Below, one piece after another: positions 55,527-64,000 of a stretch of 64,000 nucleotides of DNA. The DNA is from Selaginella tamariscina (lineage: Eukaryota; Streptophyta; Lycopodiopsida; Selaginellales; Selaginellaceae): contig PUQB01000145.1 of assembly GCA_003024785.1 (NCBI GenBank), positions 192,001 to 256,000 on the forward strand, in the 5' to 3' direction. The number at the start of each line of letters is the position of its first letter. The first letter of the stretch is position 1. Both the position numbers and the translations under genes were made by a program. The notes beneath the pieces were generated by a model, which saw only the letters and a list, made by a program, of their open reading frames with translations, had not been told where the DNA came from and made no database searches.

Positions 55527-57197
55527 TATGTATATGCTAGGAATTTATGTTTGTTACGCAGGAAAAATAGCATACCAGCAAGCAGTAAAACATGGATTTG
55601 AAATGCACGAGCTTATTATAACTGCTTTAGTAAACCTGTATGGTAAATGTGGAGACCTGAAACAGGCAAGACATATATTTAACAAATAATTAAACCGGAC
55701 ACAGAGGTGTATAATACTATGATAGGAGGTTATGCACAGTTTGCACAGGGTAAACAAGCTGTGGATCTATTTAGGAGGATGGAAATGGAGGGTGTCAAAC
55801 CTGACGGCTATACATTTGTTTATTTGCTCCTTGGGTGTAGTCACGCTGGATTCTTCACAAAGGGGAGAATATACTTCACATCTATGTCTGAGTATCGTAA
55901 CGTAAACAAGGTACGTACGTGTGCATACTCTGTGTATTTGTATATATACTTGACGTCCATGTCTGTCTCTCTCTTCACACTCACATCACACACACACACT
56001 ACAACGTATTTATTAGTTTTAAGTATTACATATTATATTTAACCGGTTAATTTGTTTTTAGTTAATAATTATCAGACTTTACAACATTATGGATGTATTG
56101 TGGATTTACTTGGACGAGGAGGCCGGCTTGAGGAGGCAGAAAAATTTCTTGAGAGCATGCCTATTCAAGTAAGTCTGTATTGTAGAATAATATTAATTTA
56201 TATTATGTATTTGCGTATATGAGCCATAAAGAAATATATTATAAGAGTTAGAACGTTCAACTGTATTTGTGTTATGTATTACACACACACACGCAACACG
56301 CACACGCTACTTTATCACATGGTATGAAGTTGTTAAAGTTTTCAATCATGTATTCATGTATCTATACACACACTAGGTATTCTGATATTATAATAATATT
56401 AATTATAGATATTAAGCATGTTTATTAATAAATCAGGCGGAAACAGTTGGATGGACTTCACTCCTAGGTGCATGCTGAAACCACCGTGACATAGAGCGTG
56501 CCAAAATGATTGCTAAAAAGCTACTAGAGATTGAACCAAGTGGCGCAACCGGGTAAGTTCTATGTAGTAGTAAGAAGTTAATAAGAAATATTTATTCATA
56601 TTTTCAGTTACATTTCACTCTCCAATATCTATGCGGAGCTTGGCAAGTGGAATGCAGTAGCCAAAGTACGCAAATTAATGGCTGAACATGGTGTGAAGAA
56701 GGTACATTTATCTATATGTGTAATATGTGTATGGACACGCACACACGCACGCACGCGAGGCTAATGGATACATATACAGGAAGCTGGGGTTAGCAATATA
56801 GAAGTGGGAGGTGTTATACACAGGTTTGTCTCAGGGGACGAATCGCACACGGAAACTGCAAGAATATACCAGGAACTGGAAAGGGTGCATTCAGAGATTA
56901 AGGGTAAAGGATATATACCAGACACAAGGACGGTAATGCATTTTGTGGAGGGTAAAGAGAAGGAAAAGTTATTATTTACACACAGTGAAGATTAGCTATG
57001 TTTATGGGATTGATTAGTACTGAGCAGGGTTTAACATTAAGAGTGGTTAAGAACTTAAGGGTATGTAGTGATTGTCATACTGCTACCAAGTACATATCTC
57101 AGGTTACACAGCGGAGGATCGTGGTTAGGGACTCTACGAGGTTCCATTTGTTTGAAGAAGGCAAATGCTCATGTCAAGATTACTGGTGGTACGTATA

Positions 57198-57198
<1 letters not shown>
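52096..57198 (+). CDS. DYW-class pentatricopeptide repeat protein
   Basis: PLS-type PPR protein with C-terminal DYW cytidine-deaminase-like domain; such proteins edit C to U in organelle transcripts. About twelve exons: 52096-52284, 52847-52980, 53078-53310, 53467-53571, 53824-54048, 54259-54510, 55216-55413, 55562-55910, 56062-56168, 56437-56552, 56608-56701 and 56780-57198. PPR motifs include [86 protein letters not shown] and [18 protein letters not shown]. The E/E+ part follows exon 9 ([19 protein letters not shown]). The DYW domain is in exon 12: [17 protein letters not shown] and [12 protein letters not shown], with Zn-binding HSE before a frame break. Breaks occur in at least six exons, mostly one missing base; exon 10 has an in-frame TGA after LLGAC. 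Intron 3 has a GC donor (GAG|GCAAGT); intron 6 lacks a clear GT. The start is uncertain. Confidence 0.82.
53660..53755. repeat. CT-TA-GA compound palindromic microsatellite
   Basis: CT dinucleotides, then TA, then GA dinucleotides. The whole forms a perfect-looking inverted repeat able to fold into a hairpin inside PPR intron 4. A similar CT-TA-GA palindrome lies at about 40744-40790. Confidence 0.9.
54941..55026 (+). repeat. 86-base poly-G run in PPR intron 6
   Basis: An uninterrupted run of 86 G, entered through GT, TA and GA dinucleotides and left through AAGGGAGAGA. A smaller G9-type run lies at about 54784-54792. Such a long G run is rare in eukaryotic genomes and may be an assembly or sequencing artefact. 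Confidence 0.95.
55439..55524. repeat. TA then GA microsatellite in PPR intron 7
   Basis: TA dinucleotides followed by about 60 bases of GA, ending ~35 bases before the exon 8 acceptor. Confidence 0.95.
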
Positions 57199-57234
<36 letters not shown>

Positions 57235-58290
57235 AGTGACCATGAATATGCTTGTGTTTGCAGATGGCCAATACGCGTATATACATTGAACAATTTCATT
57301 AAACTAACTGTACATGTTTACAACATATTGTTATTGTAAGTACAATTACACATGTATAATATGTATGGGTATATTATAAATTATATATTAAAATCGTATC
57401 ACTGGTTTAAAAATATCTAATGGGATTTTTCATCTTTAAACATAAATCTCCTTTTATTAAAATTTATTTGTGATGAATTTTTCTAATTAATTCCATAACA
57501 TTATTGTTTTAGTCATATATTTTCGTTTGTTAACATCACTTGTTTATTCCATCCTAAATATATATATTTCATCTAAAATATATATAATTTAAATCTTATA
57601 TTTACAAAACCTCTTTTTATTTTTCAAATTTAACTAACAAAAAACTTTTTAAATAAAAGTGTAAGATTAAGTGATCTATTGCTTATTTGATGTTTTGATC
57701 GTGTAACCTTTATTGCTTATTTATATAAATTGAACATATTAAAATGACATGTTATATATATTAGTAAGATATTTAACACAAAACATATGTAATATTAACA
57801 GTCAATAATATAATAATATTGAATAATAATGGACAACAATATACATTAGCATGTTATGCATAAAATAATTGATTTTTGGGATATGTGAGCATAACTTTAT
57901 GATGTATATTGATTTTACATTAATGTATTATTATTACATTTTAAATATACTTTCACACTTAAAGAATTAGTTAACATCTTAATGTTAATGAATAAGGTTA
58001 TATTTCATAAGAAATGACAAATGTAATAGTAATTTATAAAAAAGTAATAATGATTAAGTATTGCAAAAATAACTTTTATTATATGATTATATAATTATAT
58101 GTTTTATTAAGTTAATATTTAATTTCTAAAGTGGTATAATATAATATTGTAACAATTAGAACGTAAAATGAGTTATAACATATTATTATAATATGAACGA
58201 TTATTTTAAAGATTTGTAAATGGTTTATTTTTAAGAGTTATAAGAAGTACATATAATTAAATATGCACATGTTATCAAAATTAATATAGA
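57199..58290. other. AT-rich intergenic DNA
   Basis: Starts with a CA microsatellite (about 57200-57232) just after the PPR stop. Nothing coding is recognised in the rest. Confidence 0.5.
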
Positions 58291-58546
58291 TTATGGGGCC
58301 AATGCCCACCAATAATTAAATTAGCCTAATTTTAATTAACTTTTTAATTAACATTTCAATTGGCCTAATTAAGTTTCAATTTAATTAGCTTAATTTAATT
58401 GCCTAATTTAATTAAAAATCATTCCCATCAAATTCTTTTCAATTAGGCTCATTACAATTAAATTAGTTCAAGACGGGAAATCCTTAATTTTTTAATTGAA
58501 CTCAACCTGTATCATTAACTCAATTAGGGTTTTGGGTGTGGCAGCT

Positions 58547-59388
58547 ATGGATCCAGGTGAGCATGGGCTGCATGGACTGCATGATACACATGTTTCTTCA
58601 ATAGAAAAGCACAATCGGCAGCCTAATTGGAGTAGGGAGGAGATCTTCTTGCTGGTACAGTTAAAAAGGAGGAGGAAGAGGATTACACAAGTAGGAAGGA
58701 CAGAACAAGGCCATCTCAAAGACACAAAGGTTTCAGAAGATCGGTGAGAAGATGGCTGCTGCAGGTACAGTCGCGGCCATGAGAATATCAGGTGAAGTGG
58801 GACAACATGGTCTCGGCCTTCAAAAAAATCCGTGATAACAATGCTGCAACCGGGGCAGCAGATTACTTTGGGATGACCTCCAAGGAACGCTCCATCGCCA
58901 AGCTACAGCAACAATGGAGCGTGAACTATATGATGAACTGGAGGAGATTCTGCATGGCAAGCCAAACATCTCACCTCCAAACCTTTTTGACACCTCCAAG
59001 CAGCTGCAGAACAAGCAGGGAGATACCGGGACCAAACAAGGAGGTGGAAGCAAGGAGCAAGGAGCAGCTAGTGGTCTTGTCAATGATGAGAGCACCGAGA
59101 CTGTTCCGAGGGACCGTGAGTCCGGCTCCTCTGGCGGCTCAAGAAACGGACTCGTCGCTCTGATGTTGGTGAGGCAATGAAGACACCAACTTGACAAAGG
59201 AAGTCGAAGAGAATCGTGCTCAGAGGCATGCTGAGAGCCTCAAAGTCAAGCAGGAGTTTATGCGGGAGATGGCTGAGATTGAAAGGGAACGTCTCCAAGC
59301 AGAGCGGGAAGCAGCTACAGCAATGAATATGAACTTTGCTACCTTTGTCAACTCCTATGCCAAACAGCAGCAACCTCCTGGATCTTGA
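58547..59388 (+). CDS. Harbinger Myb/SANT-like DNA-binding protein
   Basis: Starts MDPGEHGLHGLHD. The trihelix/SANT-like domain begins with NWSREEIFLLVQLKRRRK and continues, after a frame change, with KWDNMVSAFKKIRD, ADYFGMTSKERSIAKL and ELYDELEEILHGKP. A low-complexity Gly/Gln/Ser linker follows. The C-terminal coiled-coil is rich in Glu/Arg (VKQEFMREMAEIERERLQAE) and ends NSYAKQQQPPGS. In PIF/Harbinger elements this protein binds the ends and brings the transposase to DNA. At least three frame changes lie within about 840 bases. Confidence 0.75.
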
Positions 59389-59599
59389 GTAAGTTTGGAA
59401 GCTTGTGTTGAAATGTTTGCCAACTAATGGTTTTGTTTACTCTCAGGCTGGGTTGAAAGAACGTCCTGCACACACCATCCTTCTCATACTCTTCTTGCAC
59501 TTGTAGATAGCTAAGGCATTTGCATGAAGTTTCCTTTATGTTCTTTCACATGTTTCTCATCAGTAAAGCTCTATTTTTTTTTTCAGAAACCCGAGTAGC

Positions 59600-60982
59600 G
59601 AATGGATCACTTTGCTTCTTGTTTTCAGGCAAGTTTTACTTCATCTTCACCAGATCACAGTGCAACAAGCTCAAAGAAGGTCTTCTCAGAGGTTGAAGAA
59701 AGCTCATCAACGTTTTCTCAAGAGGAAGAGGGATGAAGAAGAAGCAGATGCCGCTGAGGATTTCGAGCGAAGCTTTCTCATTCCAGTTGATCGTTCACTG
59801 TGCTGTTCCGAACTGAAGACTTTAGTTTGATCTCCAATGTGTGGTTTGATTGGTTTGTGGTGGAGATGTACGATGACTCTCAATGGTTGAAGCTCTTCGG
59901 AATGGACAAACAAACCTTCAACAACTTGGCAGCTCAATTGCATCTCCGACTCGTCAAACATGATACAAACTACCACATGGCTATTCCAGTGAAGCTGAGG
60001 CTCGCTTGTACCATCTTCAAGCTAAGGAACAACTTCAAGTACCTGAACTTGTCTGAGGAGTTTGGCATTGGTGAGAGCTCTGCTACTCGGATCATCAAGG
60101 AGACATGCAAAGCAATCCAAGAAGAGCTTCGGGACTACATCAAGTTCCCGACAACCATAGCTGAGGCTGAAGTTGTCATTGAAGGCTTCACCGACTGGAC
60201 CTCTCTTCCCAACGTCCTCGGCTACATCGACTGCTCTCATATTCACATCAGCAGGCCAATCGAGAATAGAGAAGCGTACATGAAGCACAAGCATGCAAGC
60301 ATCATCCTCCAAGCGATTGTAGACTCGAAGAAGAGGTTTCTCGACGTCAACATTGGTTGGCCCGGATCTGTGCATGACACTCGGATATGGAAAAAGCGGG
60401 TTTTACGAGCGTTACAGGAGGGGAGAGGTTCTCCAAGAACCAGTGAAACGACTCCACTTCCCCCAAGATCAGCATTTCGATGTTTCTCCATACCTTCTCG
60501 GGACAAGGGATATCCATGCTGCTCAGCGATCATGATACCTTTCCGGGTGCAGTAGAACGTGAATTGAATGACAGAGATCTTCAACTACGAGCTCTCAGCA
60601 GTGAGGGACCTTGTGGAGTGTTCGTTTGCTCTATTGAAGAGTAAGTTTTGTCATTTTTTTCTTATTCTTGTTGTCTTTGAGATGGTTTCTTGTGACAGAC
60701 AAGTTTGGAGCTCTTTGTCAGGAGATGAAGATGTCTCCAAAGCTGGCCTCTAAGCTTGTTTTTGCAGCTTGTATTCTCCACAACTATCTAATGGATGTGG
60801 GAGATACAGATGTTGAGCAAGAGCTGCAAGCCATTAGAGTGGTTGAACAAGAGGCTGCACAACAACAAGCTCCTCAGGCTGGAGCTCCTGAAGCTCAAGG
60901 CCCAGCTGCAGCTGAACAAGAAGACGACAACGAAGCTCAACCTCAGCCTGATGAAGCTAATGGATTGCATATCCAAAATTAA
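59600..60982 (+). CDS. PIF/Harbinger DDE transposase
   Basis: Helix-turn-helix region LSEEFGIGESSATRIIKETC, then the DDE nuclease: first Asp in VLGYIDCSHIHI, second Asp in GWPGSVHDTRIW, YLLGTRD/DKGYP segment, and third acidic residue in the VECSFALLKSKF region, followed by ACILHNYLMD. The C-terminus is Gln/Ala/Glu-rich and ends NGLHIQN. Most of the core (59800-60390) is one open frame. Frame changes near 59720-59800, 60390 and 60540 interrupt it, and a short GT-AG intron (about 60641-60698) is likely near the end. N-terminal start is taken at MDHFASCFQ near 59600. Confidence 0.82.
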
Positions 60983-61160
60983 CTTGTTCAATTTTGGCAT
61001 TTGGAGTTGGTGAACTTAATTTATTGATATTTTGGTTGAAATGCAATTAGCTAATTAAATTAATTCCAATCTAGTGCCCTAATTATTTTAATTAAATTAA
61101 GTTGGTGGGAATGAAATGTAATTAAATTAATAAATTAAATTCGATTAGCCTCCATGACAT

Positions 61161-62009
61161 ATTAATATCAATTTGTTAAAATGTGTATTGATTACACCAT
61201 ATATATATATATGGTGTGTTGTGTGTGTGTGTGTATCCATGTATGCATGTGCATGTGTGTAATCATTTCATCATTCAATGTAAACTACACTATGGATGGT
61301 ATTATTTAATTAATATATGTAATATTAAGTTGGATTGTACTGTATAATTAATATATATAATTTGTAATATATATTACTAAAGTAGAGAAAAAAACATCTA
61401 TTAACATACTTAGTCGATTAAAGAGAGATGTTTTATTGTTATATGTGACAATGAAATATTAATTAAATTAATTAATAATTGATTGATTAAATTTATAAGT
61501 TTAAATAAAGAAAACAAAAATAATAAAATGAGAGATAAAATGAGTTGAAACAGAGAAATATGTAAGTTATAATATAAGGTTCTTGTTTTAAATAAGAGAT
61601 AAATTTTGTAAGTTTTAAATAATTCATTATTGCATGTGTTACTGAGTTACTTATTTATATTATTTTACATATTAAGATATAATTATTAAATGAAAGTACT
61701 TTATCACACGTTATACCTCAATATATAGAATTGTACGTACATGTATGTATTTAAAAAAGTACATTAATATCTTAAAGACCTGGTATTAAAGGGGAAAACA
61801 AAACAAACACTAAAACATTAATATAACGATTTACTGTAAACTAGTATATAAATATGTGTGTGTGTGTAAAGAGATTTATGTTGACAATATATTAACATTT
61901 TTAAGTTTTAAGCCACTTGATTATATTTAATTATATATACCGCTTATATACCAACTTATATTGCTCTATGAATCTAAAATAACATCTATGAAATTTGTAG
62001 CAATCTCTG

Positions 62010-62076
<67 letters not shown>

Positions 62077-62214
62077 GATAAATAAATATATCATAAACAT
62101 TTATCAAGAGATGTTTGTATATATACTATATATACGTGTGTGTGTTAAATGTTCACATGTATAATTTACATATACATTACTATGTGCATATATACACACC
62201 AGGTTTTATAATTT
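61161..62214. other. AT-rich intergenic DNA with TA microsatellite
   Basis: No gene recognised. Holds a GT run near 61212-61232 and about 60 bases of TA at 62012-62072. Confidence 0.6.
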
Positions 62215-64000
62215 CTAATCCATTTCCTCAACTAGTTTTCCCTCCTTCCGTACCAACACTCTCTTCTTCTCATAAATTCCAATTCCAAGACAGTTGCGTA
62301 TTTTAATAGTCTTTAAGGAATAAAGAGTTTCAATACAATCTGAAAGACAAATTAGTTTAGGCAAATTCCATAACTGTATCTCTTCCAAGTTCACAAGGAA
62401 GCAAATTGTGTATGGTCCTCTGATAGTGCTTCCAATTGTGGACAATCATAAATACGTAACCACCTAAGACCTGTGAGTAATGTGACGATGGATGGTAGAT
62501 GTTAGAATGTGAAACTCATAATTATAAGATATGTAAGACTTAGAAATCCAGTAGGATTTACTCCTTCCCATACCAACGAGGGCAAAGAACCCATTTCAAG
62601 CTGTCTTTCATTATGCATTTGTTTAATGAAATCCAATTGACTTAAACTTTTACAGTCGTGAATCCTTACATATTCCAATTCCTGTAAAATAAAATATTTT
62701 TACTGTCAATCAATGTTAAATAATATAATAATAGATAAAACTAATATATAAAGACGTAACATGAGACTTGAAATATTTATACATTTACATTACTATAGTA
62801 TGGTATACATTTGTTAGGAAATATTAAATTTTTATAAAACTTCATTCCATCGTAAAAAATAATTAAAACCTTCAAGCTATGCATGTAAGTGTAGTTATTT
62901 AATTCATATTTATATTAATTATTTAAAAACTTAATTTAGTTCAAGTTATTTATGATATAAAATAATACATATGTATATATGCCATAAACTACAAACATCA
63001 TAAGTTTGAATAATTTAGGTTTTCAATTCTTTAATCACATATCTTATGTTTAATGAAATTTAACTAACAAGGAAAAGCACATGTACGCTATGCATGCATA
63101 TGTCACTTACAAGAGAACAGTTACTATTACACTACAAGTGAAATACCAAATGTTGATACTTTCTTAATAAAATTCTTATAATTATGTTCAACACGTATTC
63201 ATTTAAAAAAAATTATATTAATTATCCGGTAGTTTCATTCATTACTTAAGATATAAGCAACCTAGCCCAACATATGTATATAATTAGATTTACCTTGACT
63301 TGAATTTGTAACAGCTGGTCGCAACATAATATATTTAATATCGTTAGATCCTTGATCTGAACAAAATTAAGTTTTCACACAGTATTATGAAAATGTTTTA
63401 CTTTAAAGTTATCTTGTATACTTAAAAGTAGGTTATATAGTTATGATCTGCTATACACATAATACCCTCATCTATGTATATATATACACACACGTGTGTA
63501 CCTGCTGGAGAGTAAGTACTTCAAGTTGCTGGCAGTGTGAAATAGTTAGAAACTCCAATTTTGGAAAACCCGTGTTCACTAAATGATTCAAGGAAATGCT
63601 TTCCTGAGAACCCAGACAAAGTCAACCGCTTTAAGTTGGGCAACTTGTTTTAAGGAAGTTCCAATAGAGTTCCACCTCCGTTTAAAGTTAATCGCTCTAG
63701 ATGATGAAGTGATTCGAAACCATTCGGAGGGTACTTTGATGCAATATTAAGCTGTAAAGATACCAAAGATGGGAAGTTTATCTGGAATGGAACCTCTTTG
63801 AACCGAACAGTGCAGAGCTCTAAGATACGTAGTTTTTGAGTGCCATTGAGTAACCACGCAAACTTTTGTGGATCAGCTTCAACTGTTTCAAATTTTGTTG
63901 AAAAAGTAATGTTGTTTATAGTTTCCCAAACATACTTCCTCTATGAACTATTGAAAGTTGGATTATTCAAATCTAAGGGACCACTTGTTAACCTTAAAAC
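62215..64000 (-). CDS. LRR protein, C-terminal part (probable NLR resistance protein), partial
   Basis: Minus strand, 5' end beyond the window. Exons seen: 63502 to window end, 63294-63356 and 62215-62681, with GT-AG introns. Leucine-rich repeats are clear: LNGTQKLRILELCTVRFKEV, FPSLVSLQLN, FESLHHLERLTLNG, LPNLKRLTLSGFSGK, then IKDLTILNILCCDQL, ELEYVRIHDCKSLSQLDF, LTGLRWLRIYDCPQLEAL, NLEEIQLWNLPKLICLSDCI and LYSLKTIKIRNC, ending KLVEEMD. The irregular 'L..L.I..C..L' repeats resemble the LRR domain of plant CC-NBS-LRR immune receptors, which sense pathogen activity in the cytoplasm. The NBS domain is not in view, so this part is inference. A stop or frame change interrupts each long exon at least once, by small losses like those in other genes here. 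Confidence 0.75.

Larger units (their letters stand above)
58290..61160 (+). mobile_element. PIF/Harbinger DNA transposon
   Basis: A block of clearly higher GC content than its surroundings holding both genes of the family in the usual arrangement: a Myb/SANT-like DNA-binding gene (58547-59388) and a DDE transposase (59600-60982). The flanks are built of AATTAAATTAG-like words in opposite senses. GGGGCCAATGCCCACCAA (58295-58312) and, inverted, TTGGTGGGAATG (61103-61114) look like diverged ends or subterminal repeats. TTA precedes the left candidate end, as expected for the family's 3-base target site, but no matching right copy was fixed. A few frame breaks in both genes suggest it is a fairly young but inactive copy, or that it suffers from the same missing bases as the host genes. 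Confidence 0.85.

Overview
The window looks like nuclear DNA of a land plant. Its genes are split into short exons by short GT-AG introns (two are GC-AG). It carries plant-typical genes: a CCA1/LHY/REVEILLE-type clock MYB, a DYW-class PPR protein, a 411-residue-class glutamate dehydrogenase, a PRA1 protein, an NLR-type LRR region and a PIF/Harbinger transposon. The non-coding DNA is very AT-rich and crowded with CA/GT, CT/GA and TA microsatellites. A DYW-PPR gene cut by about eleven introns is more typical of seedless plants (mosses, lycophytes, ferns) than of angiosperms. That is inference; I cannot name the species.

Layout. 0-2.9 kb: rearranged fragments of an EndoU (XendoU) gene. 5.6-7.5 kb: PRA1, seven exons, fully open. 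9.5-11.8 kb: two facing arrays of a ~28-bp minisatellite around a spacer. 15.4-17.6 kb: clock MYB gene with evening elements upstream. 18-29.5 kb: the EndoU gene (22.2-24.7 kb) inside a block that is repeated downstream, where the second copy lacks most of the gene. 29.7-35.0 kb: a broken Ty3/gypsy LTR element holding a Merlin-type DNA transposon. 35.4-36.3 kb and 25.8-26.5 kb: broken copies of the 3' end of the GDH gene. 37.3-40.1 kb (minus): GDH. 40.5-41.5 kb (minus): LSM2. 41.8-42.9 kb: scrambled exons of a PTAR1-like gene. 43.2-47.0 kb: a 3.8-kb foldback element with ~0.9-kb inverted arms. 47.1-49.7 kb: PTAR1-like gene. 52.1-57.2 kb: DYW-PPR gene. 58.3-61.1 kb: PIF/Harbinger element, distinctly richer in GC. 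62.2-64.0 kb (minus): LRR region running off the window.

The host genes are unrelated housekeeping and regulatory genes: RNA decay and splicing (LSM2), nitrogen/carbon metabolism (GDH), vesicle traffic (PRA1, PTAR1), the clock (MYB), organelle RNA editing (PPR), RNA cleavage (EndoU) and defence (LRR). No operon-like or single-pathway cluster is evident. Two patterns stand out. First, the 3' exons of three neighbouring genes (EndoU, GDH, PTAR1) each have scrambled satellite copies nearby. Second, almost every conserved gene has canonical splice sites and family-typical length but loses frame by one or two missing bases, often in short homopolymers. This points to residual sequencing deletions at least as much as to gene death.
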